This document shows, in pieces, positions 53,727 through 61,158 of a stretch of 64,000 bases of DNA. The notes under the pieces are model-generated. The model was not told the origin of the DNA. It saw only the letters and a list, made by a program, of their open reading frames with translations, and made no database searches. The first letter of the stretch is position 1. Each line of letters starts with the position of its first letter. Made by a program: the position numbers and the translations under genes. Source of the stretch: Cellvibrio fontiphilus (lineage in GTDB: Bacteria > Pseudomonadota > Gammaproteobacteria > Pseudomonadales > Cellvibrionaceae); NCBI RefSeq assembly GCF_035317345.1, contig NZ_JAYKTU010000007.1. The stretch is one strand, 5' to 3'.

Positions 53727-55883
53727 CTAACGCTTTAGACATAAATAAATGGGGGCGCCAGAGATTTCTGCAGTGGACAGCGATTCTCCGTACCGATCCA
53801 AAATATAATCATAATGAATCTCTCCTGGAATAGCTGACGTGGAATTGTCTATCGTCCAGGCGATAGTGATTTTTTTATCCTTAGTGTCAAACTCCAGCAC
53901 GTACAGATTGCTCTCTGTGGCTAGTTTTCTGGCGAAGCTGGCATTACCAATAAGTTGCAGTAGTTGACGAAGTGCATTAAATGCAGGGCGAGGAGTGAAG
54001 TTGTTGAGGTCATCGACCAGTCCGTAACCGTGTGCGGACAGGCGCCACCAGAATACTTGCTCTACATGTCCTGAACAGAGTGTTATTAAATAATAACGCA
54101 GCATGTAATTTGCGTAGTCGTCATCAGTTTCGCCGGGTTGTTCGCGTCGCCATTTGGGCGTTTCATAAGGGCAGCCGATAGGCGACCAAATACCGGTATG
54201 TTTCACCGGCCAATTTACTTCCGACACGATAATTTTATCGGAGCATCTATCGGACCACTGCGCAAGCGCTTTCAATAATGCAGATTTTTCCAGAGTCGAG
54301 AATTTATGCCCTTGTGTGCTTTCGGGGGCGCCGCGCCTGTCCACGTAGAGTAAATGTGAGAGTGCTGCCAGAGGCTGGTTTTTTGGATGTGTAGCCAATG
54401 CCGCAATAACCGGTAAATATTCAAAATCGATGCAGGCTGGCCCGGTGAGTTTAATTTGTGGAAAACGCTGCTGAAGTTCTAACGCTGGCGCCATTAGCTG
54501 CCGGTATTCGTCGCTGCTCCAAATACCCCACTTCAAACGATTGCTGGCATGGGTAATTTCTATGTGAGCAACATCACTACCAAGATTTTCAATGATTAAC
54601 GTTAGCAACTCTTTCCAGGAATCTGGTTGCAATAATGCTTGCCGATCCTGCAGCACCGCAAGCATCACCTGGATATCTTTACTGCGCAGTTGTTTTACCA
54701 GCGCAATAGTGCGATTCCATTCAGCAGCCGTTTCATGATGGCAAAAGCGAATAAGGACGGGTGGATTGCCTAATTGCTCAAGCAGTTTTAGTTCTGTTTC
54801 TATGTAGTCGGTGTGAGGGTGTAAAGCAACACCAATGCGCCCCCTCATATCCACAGGTGTGCTGTAGCTTTGGGCTAACAATTTTTTGTAGTTGCTATAT
54901 ATAGTTGGAGCGGCACATAAGCCCTGCCAAACCATCGAGAACATATAACGCCAATTGCGATAGGCGTGTTTTTCCTGTCGCCCTGGAACAATCATGGGTT
55001 GTGCTGATTTTTCATCCCACAGCCAGATATCTTGTACTGGTGGATAAACTGGTTTGACTTTAGGTAACTTCTTGCTTTTCCAGTGGCGTATGGGGTGACG
55101 CCATTTTCCGCTACGGCGATGACTCCAAAAACGTTTCCTCGCTTTTTGCTCAAGGCGATCAAAATCTGCCGGAAAATCTTCGTGATTGTTGTAAATCGTT
55201 TTAAATATTTTTAGGTAGGCGCCGGGTAGGGCGATACGTGCCAAATCAAATGCGCACTGTTCCTGAGTAAGCGCTTTGTTTGAATATTTGGCGCGGTTTA
55301 AATCGATAAACTGTGGCTGAAGCCAAGCGCCATTTTCATTTTGCGGCAGCAAAATATTCTGATTGCCCATATCGCCGTGCATAAAACCTGCATCATGCAT
55401 AGCGCGAATAGCGGGAGCGACCACTCGGAGCAAATCCATTAATGGCGCATTGTCTCGTTGGTTATAATAAATATCGGAGAGCGCATCGCGAAAGCTAATG
55501 CCGGGCTCATACATACACAGATAATAACTTTCAAGTAAACGCTTGCCTTCCCAGCGATCCAGCCAAGCGATGGGCGCTGGTGTGCTTATGCCATTACTTT
55601 GCAAAAAACATGCAGCGTCAAATGATCTTTTGGCTTTTGAACCTTTGCTCCAGTCATGCCAATCCTTTAACCAGTTCTGCCGTTTAAATACTTTGATGGT
55701 GATGATAAGTGGTTGTTGGTTAACAAGCAGTTCGGTTTTTACAACATAGTCCGGGCCATTGGAGATACGTTGTGCCCCCGGATTATCCAGCAGCACAGAA
55801 ATATTGTTTAACTGTGCAATTACTTCGGGTAACTGGAATGCAATTGCTAGTTCACTTTGGTAGCTGCCGATAGTTTCTGTCAT
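53727..55883 (-). CDS. LPS-core-type kinase fused to a glycoside-hydrolase-like barrel
   Basis: The 718-residue protein has two parts. Residues about 30-240 form a protein-kinase-like fold of the WaaP/KdkA/InaA type, with lysine K64 (ITIKVFKR), catalytic HGD at 169-171 (FMHGDMGNQNIL) and DLN at 194-196 in place of DFG. Such enzymes phosphorylate Kdo or heptose of LPS. Residues about 345-680 look like a clan GH-A barrel. The strand-4 region IEITHASNRLKWG (441-453) resembles xEIWNEPNxxKWG but has alanine at 446 where the acid/base glutamate is expected. The strand-7 SEVNWP keeps glutamate 555. The hydrolase part is thus probably inactive or altered. It is the last gene of the six-gene run. Confidence 0.8.
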   Translation of the reverse strand: MTETIGSYQSELAIAFQLPEVIAQLNNISVLLDNPGAQRISNGPDYVVKTELLVNQQPLIITIKVFKRQNWLKDWHDWSKGSKAKRSFDAACFLQSNGISTPAPIAWLDRWEGKRLLESYYLCMYEPGISFRDALSDIYYNQRDNAPLMDLLRVVAPAIRAMHDAGFMHGDMGNQNILLPQNENGAWLQPQFIDLNRAKYSNKALTQEQCAFDLARIALPGAYLKIFKTIYNNHEDFPADFDRLEQKARKRFWSHRRSGKWRHPIRHWKSKKLPKVKPVYPPVQDIWLWDEKSAQPMIVPGRQEKHAYRNWRYMFSMVWQGLCAAPTIYSNYKKLLAQSYSTPVDMRGRIGVALHPHTDYIETELKLLEQLGNPPVLIRFCHHETAAEWNRTIALVKQLRSKDIQVMLAVLQDRQALLQPDSWKELLTLIIENLGSDVAHIEITHASNRLKWGIWSSDEYRQLMAPALELQQRFPQIKLTGPACIDFEYLPVIAALATHPKNQPLAALSHLLYVDRRGAPESTQGHKFSTLEKSALLKALAQWSDRCSDKIIVSEVNWPVKHTGIWSPIGCPYETPKWRREQPGETDDDYANYMLRYYLITLCSGHVEQVFWWRLSAHGYGLVDDLNNFTPRPAFNALRQLLQLIGNASFARKLATESNLYVLEFDTKDKKITIAWTIDNSTSAIPGEIHYDYILDRYGESLSTAEISGAPIYLCLKR

Positions 55884-55909
55884 AAAATTTTATATTGATA
55901 GGGGCTGAG

Positions 55910-56731
55910 TTATCGGCCCTGAATTTGATAGTGATTACAGATGGCTTTCCATTGTTCATAGTTGCCATTCTCGCGCACATTAGTGTGTTTGAGTGATACT
56001 TTTTGCGATCCGGCAATAGGTGTAGGTTTTTGTCCGGGCTCTTGTGAGCGCTGTGTCATGGTGCCATTTAAATAAGACATTGCTTTAAACCACAAGTCAT
56101 CGGCGCGCGGAGCCAAGGCTAGATAAAGATCGGCGCGGGTAACATCCTTATGCAACACTCCAGGTGGATAAAGTACGCCACCATAACCAATCGGCATCAT
56201 CCAGGGTGAGCTGACCCCTGGTGCTGTTTGAGTTTTCCATTGATCATAATTTAATAATTTACCCTGATTGTCATAGGCAATCTCCCTGCATTCATGGGCG
56301 ATGATCCGTTCTGGGTAGCGTAGGTGATCCTGATAAAGTCGCTCTAGCCAGGTTGCTTCATACATCAGATCATCATCGCAAGTGACAATAATTTTTCCCG
56401 GATAAAGCTCAAGGCTATGCACTAGTTTGCGATGTGAACAGGTCATGTCGACATAGTGAATTTCAAAAGTGTCACCTACGAGCAAACTCAAGCTGGTAGG
56501 AATTTTTGATTGCAAATCTTTATGTAGCCACAGCAAAATTTTTTCAGCGCGATACGATTGGCTCAGCAAACTGCGGATTACCAAGTAGAGTGTGCCAAGT
56601 CGCGATGGTATGGACGTCAGAGAAATGATTACTGGTATTTCTGGTTTTTCCGGCGGATTCAAATCTTTGAGTGCCATTCGTTTTAGTTTCCAGGCGGTCC
56701 AGAGTGATCCGGGCAATTCCTTAAGTTTCAT
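55910..56731 (-). CDS. Glycosyltransferase (GT-A type), envelope glycan
   Basis: The 273-residue protein has a GT-A-like nucleotide-sugar-binding core with VIISLTSIPSRLGTL near residue 34 and the metal-binding acidic run DDD at 119-121 (VTCDDDLMY). Toward the C-terminus APRADDLWFKAMSYL may form the acceptor side. There is no signal or membrane segment. It resembles uncharacterised transferases of polysaccharide loci; the sugar is unknown. Its start overlaps the stop of the upstream GT2 gene by four bases (ATGA), so they are co-translated. Confidence 0.82.
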   Translation of the reverse strand: MKLKELPGSLWTAWKLKRMALKDLNPPEKPEIPVIISLTSIPSRLGTLYLVIRSLLSQSYRAEKILLWLHKDLQSKIPTSLSLLVGDTFEIHYVDMTCSHRKLVHSLELYPGKIIVTCDDDLMYEATWLERLYQDHLRYPERIIAHECREIAYDNQGKLLNYDQWKTQTAPGVSSPWMMPIGYGGVLYPPGVLHKDVTRADLYLALAPRADDLWFKAMSYLNGTMTQRSQEPGQKPTPIAGSQKVSLKHTNVRENGNYEQWKAICNHYQIQGR

Positions 56732-57573
56732 TTAAGGCTTTTCTCCGCTGCAGATATTTTTATAATGCCGTTCTCTGCCCAGTATCTGCCGGTGCGTTTT
56801 ACTTCATTGCGGATTGCGTAATTTTTTTTCCAGGTTTCCGGGTTGTCGTAAGCGCGCGGGTGATCCAGATGCAAGCAATTCACGCTGTAGCGGACTTGTT
56901 TGCCTTTAAGTCCGTGGTTGTACAAACGCTCGCCCAACTCGCGATCCAAACCACCGTATTGCATGTCTTCATTAAAACCGTTGCAAGCTTTGATATCTGC
57001 AGTCCATGTGGAGCTATTCATGCCATTCCAGGTGGCTTTGGTCGGTGTAATGGAATTAAGAATAGCTTTAATGGTTTTATTTTTAATCAATTTCCATAAC
57101 TTATGACTGCTGGGTTGGCCTGCATTTTTAAGCCAATCCAGATTAAAAATGACACCTGTTGCTATGTCTGTCTCAGTAATTTTTTCTGAAACAGGTGTGG
57201 TTAGTTTTACATAACCGCCCGATAGAAAATAACCGGGCTGCGCCAGTGATTCGTGCAGCCCGATAAAATCGGGTTCAGGTATACAGTCACCATCGGTAAA
57301 AATTAAATAATCACAATCGGTTTGCGCTATGGCCTTGTTGAGTATTTGGCATTTTTGAAAGCCGTTATCTTCATGCCACACATGCTCAATATGCAATTTA
57401 CCTCGCGCCTTAAAAAACTCTATAACATCCCGAGTTGGTTGCCCTGAGCCATCGTCGGCAATGATCACGGTAAAGTTAATATGACGTTGCGCCTCATAGC
57501 CAAACAATACGTTTTTTAGCCATTTGGGTTGGTTATAGGTGGTGATAACTACGCCAATTTTTTGCGGTTTCAT
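56728..57573 (-). CDS. Family 2 glycosyltransferase
   Basis: The 281-residue protein begins IGVVITTYNQPKWL with VIIADDGSG, the classic GT2 nucleotide-binding start, and has the DGD metal motif at 94-96 (IFTDGDC). The C-terminal half carries CNGFNEDMQYGGLDRELGERL, similar to the galactosyltransferase-like C-domain seen in chondroitin-polymerase-type enzymes. It probably adds one sugar to the LPS core or a related glycan. It lies 28 bases after the YejM-like gene and overlaps the next transferase by four bases. Confidence 0.88.
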   Translation of the reverse strand: MKPQKIGVVITTYNQPKWLKNVLFGYEAQRHINFTVIIADDGSGQPTRDVIEFFKARGKLHIEHVWHEDNGFQKCQILNKAIAQTDCDYLIFTDGDCIPEPDFIGLHESLAQPGYFLSGGYVKLTTPVSEKITETDIATGVIFNLDWLKNAGQPSSHKLWKLIKNKTIKAILNSITPTKATWNGMNSSTWTADIKACNGFNEDMQYGGLDRELGERLYNHGLKGKQVRYSVNCLHLDHPRAYDNPETWKKNYAIRNEVKRTGRYWAENGIIKISAAEKSLK

Positions 57574-57601
57574 GGGGGTATCCAGTTTTTTGGGTGGCTA
57601 C

Positions 57602-59449
57602 TTATTTGGCTTTTAAAAAGCGTGACATCTGCTCGATGGTGTTGGCTAATACGTCTGGCGGAAGTTCCTGATCATCTACAGGTTCGTAGTTTTTATCGAC
57701 AGCCTCTACACCACCAAGAGGATTGATCAGGAATAAATATTCACCATGACGAATTGCTCTGTCTGTCCAGGATTCCATTAACAATCCGCGGTCATTACCG
57801 GGCAGGTTAAACAGAGAATAGCCAGTAGAGTAATCGGTTATTGGATTAATGCATCCAAATGCTTCGCTCAATAATGTAGGTATCACGTCTTCATGTGAGC
57901 TAAGTGTAGTAGTGACCGTGGCTTCACGGCCTGGCCATAACAGCATAAGCGGAACCTTGGTTTGCCAAACGCTAAAATTACTGTTGTGGCCCCAGAAGTT
58001 TTTCCCCATTTCATTAAATTCCTGACCGTGATCGCTGGTGATAATGACCAGGGTATTGTCCAGGTGATTCGTTCGTGCAAGTTCATCCATCACTGTTTGT
58101 ATCAAACTGTCCACATAATGGGCAGTTGTTTTGTACAGGTTTAAAAATGGTTCGGGGTCGTAATCATTATTCAATTCCAGGTAGTTGACTTGTTTGAGCA
58201 TAGGCTCAAATCGATGTGGATATTCTTCTGGAATGGAAAAACCATGGGGGGCGTCAAAAAATAAAAAACCAAAAAACGGTTTTCCGGAGGGTATATGTTG
58301 TAAATCGGCAATAAATCGCCGTGTGATATCCAAATCATTTTCTGCACTGGATTTAGCATTTCCCTGTTGTAGTTGGGCGCGGAGTTCAGAAAAAATAGTG
58401 CGATCAAATTCCGGAAAAGTCAGTGTGCTACTGCCATAAATAAAATGTTGATAGCCATTTTCTAATGTTAGATCAAATAGCACGCTGCCTTTCTCTGCCG
58501 CCAATATAGGTTTCCAGTAACTGCCGGAAATGCCGTACATCATGCTGAACAGTCCATAACGGGTTGCATTGCTAGTGCTGTAATGGTTGTCAAACACCAG
58601 CGCCTTATCGCGCAATTTGAAACTGTTGGGCATTACCTCGGCAGTAAATTGATCGGCGCGCAGCGAATCGACTACCAGCATAAGAATATTCAGCGGTTGC
58701 TCTGTTTTGCAGTGCAGTGCAGTGCGCGGGTACTGCAATCCATCGGCGGTGTCAGGCAGGTTATAACCTTCGGTATTCTCTACCACTTCAAAACCCATTT
58801 TTTCCAGCGAGGAGCGCATGGTTGTGGTTGGCATCCAGGGGATGTAACGGTTCTGCGCAGTAATTTGATTCCAGCCGAAGGCATCCGCACAGCCGCTGAT
58901 TAATTGCAAACCAATATAGGTTGTCAGAAAAAATCCAAGATGGTGGCGATTGGTGAAACGATGAAACTGGGAAAGTTTACGGCTGAGCAGCAGCAGCAGG
59001 GTTTGTCCAAATACCAAGGCCAGCAGTATGCCTCCCACCGATAGCCACATGGACCAGGAAAACGCGATGTTTTCCAATAGAGCACCGCTAAATAATAAAT
59101 TCAGCACCATGCCATTTATATGAAAATGATACAGGCTAAAAACTTTTACGTTAGTGACAATAATTATTTGTGCCAGGGTGAATAAGCCTACCGCAATCGG
59201 GGCATAATATTTTTGTGCACGCAGAATAAACGCCACGCTGATAGTAAGTAGTACAACTACAAAAGAAAGCACGGAAAAATGAATCAGCATGCCCAGCACA
59301 AGGTAAAACTGACCGCTCATGGTGTCAGGCCATTGGCTATGGCTAAGCGTAATACCGGTCATTACCAATGCATTCAAAAGCGCAAACGCAGCCAGCCATC
59401 GGCGAGAGCTGCGTTGATTGAGAGGAGCCTCCAAATGAGTTAGGTGCAT
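57602..59449 (-). CDS. YejM/PbgA (LapC)-like inner membrane protein with sulfatase-fold domain
   Basis: The 615-residue protein has five hydrophobic segments in the first 190 residues and a periplasmic sulfatase-like domain (about 250-610). The arrangement matches YejM/PbgA/LapC, which in E. coli senses periplasmic LPS and restrains LpxC proteolysis through LapB. E. coli YejM has lost the metal site. Here the site looks complete: D261 (VVDSLR), a candidate nucleophile in STSNATRYG (291-299), D473-H474 (TSDHG) and H488 (WGHNS). It could therefore still be a phosphoethanolamine transferase or phosphatase. It lies between waaC and the GT2 gene. Confidence 0.82.
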   Translation of the reverse strand: MHLTHLEAPLNQRSSRRWLAAFALLNALVMTGITLSHSQWPDTMSGQFYLVLGMLIHFSVLSFVVVLLTISVAFILRAQKYYAPIAVGLFTLAQIIIVTNVKVFSLYHFHINGMVLNLLFSGALLENIAFSWSMWLSVGGILLALVFGQTLLLLLSRKLSQFHRFTNRHHLGFFLTTYIGLQLISGCADAFGWNQITAQNRYIPWMPTTTMRSSLEKMGFEVVENTEGYNLPDTADGLQYPRTALHCKTEQPLNILMLVVDSLRADQFTAEVMPNSFKLRDKALVFDNHYSTSNATRYGLFSMMYGISGSYWKPILAAEKGSVLFDLTLENGYQHFIYGSSTLTFPEFDRTIFSELRAQLQQGNAKSSAENDLDITRRFIADLQHIPSGKPFFGFLFFDAPHGFSIPEEYPHRFEPMLKQVNYLELNNDYDPEPFLNLYKTTAHYVDSLIQTVMDELARTNHLDNTLVIITSDHGQEFNEMGKNFWGHNSNFSVWQTKVPLMLLWPGREATVTTTLSSHEDVIPTLLSEAFGCINPITDYSTGYSLFNLPGNDRGLLMESWTDRAIRHGEYLFLINPLGGVEAVDKNYEPVDDQELPPDVLANTIEQMSRFLKAK

Positions 59450-59485
59450 AGCGTTTTCCCTTGGCGCAGAATCAAAAAAGCAGAA

Positions 59486-60535
59486 TTAACACTGAGATAA
59501 TTTGTTTTGCAGTAATTGCCAGACTTGCCCGGCTTTTATCCCTGTCATGCATGCTGGAGTGTCGCGGCTATTTTCCGGCAGCCATTTGCACTGGCGTTTG
59601 TGGCAAGGCATGCAATCCAATGGTTCGTCTAATTGTAAATTGTGGGTGTGCTCACCAATGAGGCCCACTTTGGTTGGCGAGGTAGCGCCGTAGAGTGCGA
59701 TGGTGGGTGTTTCCAAAGCGCCGGCCAAATGAGAGAAGCCGGTATCCAAACCAACCACGCCAGCGGCCTCCACCAACTTTTCCGCAATGGTCGTAATAGG
59801 TAAACGCTGCGCAGGGCGAGTGGCTTGCGGGCAGGCGGCGATGATGGCATCGGCTATGGCCTGTTCATCGCTGCTGCCCCAAATAATTTCCACACTAAAA
59901 CCCGCATCAAGCGCGATTTGCGTGAGCGCTTGCCATTCACTGGTGGCCCAGAGTTTGGTCACCCAACTGGTGCCGATAATAAAAATGAGTTTGCGTGGAT
60001 TTTTTTGAATATGGGTGAAGTTTTGGTTGATACCAAAATTCAAAGCAGGCTCAGGCTGGTAACCTAATACCTTGCCCACCAACTGCCGTGTGCGCTCAAC
60101 GGCGTGTTGATTTTTATCCACGCTGTGCGTGCGTTTGTAAAACCAATGGGTGATGGGCTCGCGCGCAGAGTGTTTGTCGTAGCCATCCACACCGCTAGCA
60201 GCACTGGCGCATTTGGCTATCAGCGCACTTTTTAATAAACCTTGTGCATCAATCACATAATCATAGGCTTGGGTTTGCAGTGCTTTTCGCCAGGTTTTAA
60301 ATTCCCGCCAGCTTTGTTGATCGCGCTGTTTTACCCAGCGGCGCAACTGGATGGGAATGGCTTGGTTGACCTGCGGATGCCACTGCACAATTTCCTTAAA
60401 ACTGTCTTCTACCACCCAGTCGATGATGGCCTCGGGAAATTGCTTTTTAATATCGCTTATGGCAGGAAAGGTGTGGTAGATATCGCCCATGGAGGACATT
60501 TTGACAAGCAGTATGCGCATGGGCGAAGTCTTCAT
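59486..60535 (-). CDS. waaC: LPS heptosyltransferase I
   Basis: WaaC adds the first L-glycero-D-manno-heptose to Kdo in the LPS inner core, from ADP-heptose. The GT9 pattern is clear: MRILLVKMSSMGDIYHTFPAISDI, DWVVEDSF, YDYVIDAQGLLKSAL, KQHAVERTRQL-like segment, and the C-terminal GLDTGFSHLAGALETPTIALYG that binds the nucleotide sugar. The start may be the ATG at 60535 or, as in E. coli RfaC, MRIL at 60520. A C-terminal CMPCHKRQCKW cysteine cluster is notable. waaF and waaA are not in the window. Confidence 0.92.
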   Translation of the reverse strand: MKTSPMRILLVKMSSMGDIYHTFPAISDIKKQFPEAIIDWVVEDSFKEIVQWHPQVNQAIPIQLRRWVKQRDQQSWREFKTWRKALQTQAYDYVIDAQGLLKSALIAKCASAASGVDGYDKHSAREPITHWFYKRTHSVDKNQHAVERTRQLVGKVLGYQPEPALNFGINQNFTHIQKNPRKLIFIIGTSWVTKLWATSEWQALTQIALDAGFSVEIIWGSSDEQAIADAIIAACPQATRPAQRLPITTIAEKLVEAAGVVGLDTGFSHLAGALETPTIALYGATSPTKVGLIGEHTHNLQLDEPLDCMPCHKRQCKWLPENSRDTPACMTGIKAGQVWQLLQNKLSQC

Positions 60536-60556
60536 TGCAGCTAAAACAGAAACGGC

Positions 60557-60952
60557 TTATTGATAATCTTTGTAAGATTTTTCTTCGATTAACTCGGAAC
60601 CAAACGCCAGGTTGATATCTTTTTTCACCTTGGCACGTTTGTCGTTAGTGACATACACCGCGCGTGCGAGTTGGATAAATTTATCACTGAAGTCTTTAGC
60701 GAATTCGCAATCGCGAATATCGTCTTCAATAATCCACAATTCCTGATTGATGTCTTTGAGCGCTTGTTTGAGCGGTGCCAATTTGGCTTGGCCTGCAGCA
60801 TCCAATAATTGCGCAACCTTGGCGTTGAGAATATTCAGCTCATGAGTCACATTCTTGAGTTTGGTTTCATCGCCAATATTTACCGCTTTGATTTCCAAAA
60901 TGGTAATTTTGTCGATTAATTCGCCAAGGGAAATAGGGGCTTCAATCAGCAT
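60557..60952 (-). CDS. DUF6165 family protein
   Basis: The 131-residue protein is mostly charged helix: PISLGELIDKITILEIKAVNIGD at the start, then alternating K/E/L-rich segments, ending in a conserved ARAVYVTNDKRAKVKKDIN. I recognise it as a DUF6165 member; these occur in LPS and polysaccharide loci but have no assigned function. It is the first gene of the minus-strand envelope run, 21 bases before waaC, and has no signal peptide. Confidence 0.82.
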   Translation of the reverse strand: MLIEAPISLGELIDKITILEIKAVNIGDETKLKNVTHELNILNAKVAQLLDAAGQAKLAPLKQALKDINQELWIIEDDIRDCEFAKDFSDKFIQLARAVYVTNDKRAKVKKDINLAFGSELIEEKSYKDYQ

Positions 60953-61008
60953 GGTTGTGCTCTCTTAGAGGATTTTTTGTGGCGGCGATTCTAGCAGACT
61001 TGGCTTTA

Positions 61009-61134
61009 TAACCCCACCCCAGCCCTCTCCTTGAAAAGGTGAATGGGGTTTTAATAACCCCTCCCTAACCCTCCCCTTGGCAGGGGAGGGAATCATGCTC
61101 CTCTCCCCTTATCAAGGGGGAGGTCGGGAGGGGG
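61009..61134. repeat. Cluster of three related C/G-rich repeats
   Basis: Copy A (61009-61047) and copy B (61055-61089) run in the same direction: both read AACCCC...CCTCTCC or CCTCCCC, then TTG, then a G-rich arm. Copy C (61099-61134) is the inverse of copy B. Each copy is itself an imperfect hairpin, and B and C can pair with each other. This is an extragenic repeat type seen widely in bacteria and lies between the RND pump and DUF6165 genes. No coding sequence is supported here. Confidence 0.65.
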
Positions 61135-61158
61135 TGATATGGGTTGAAAGGGAGACGG

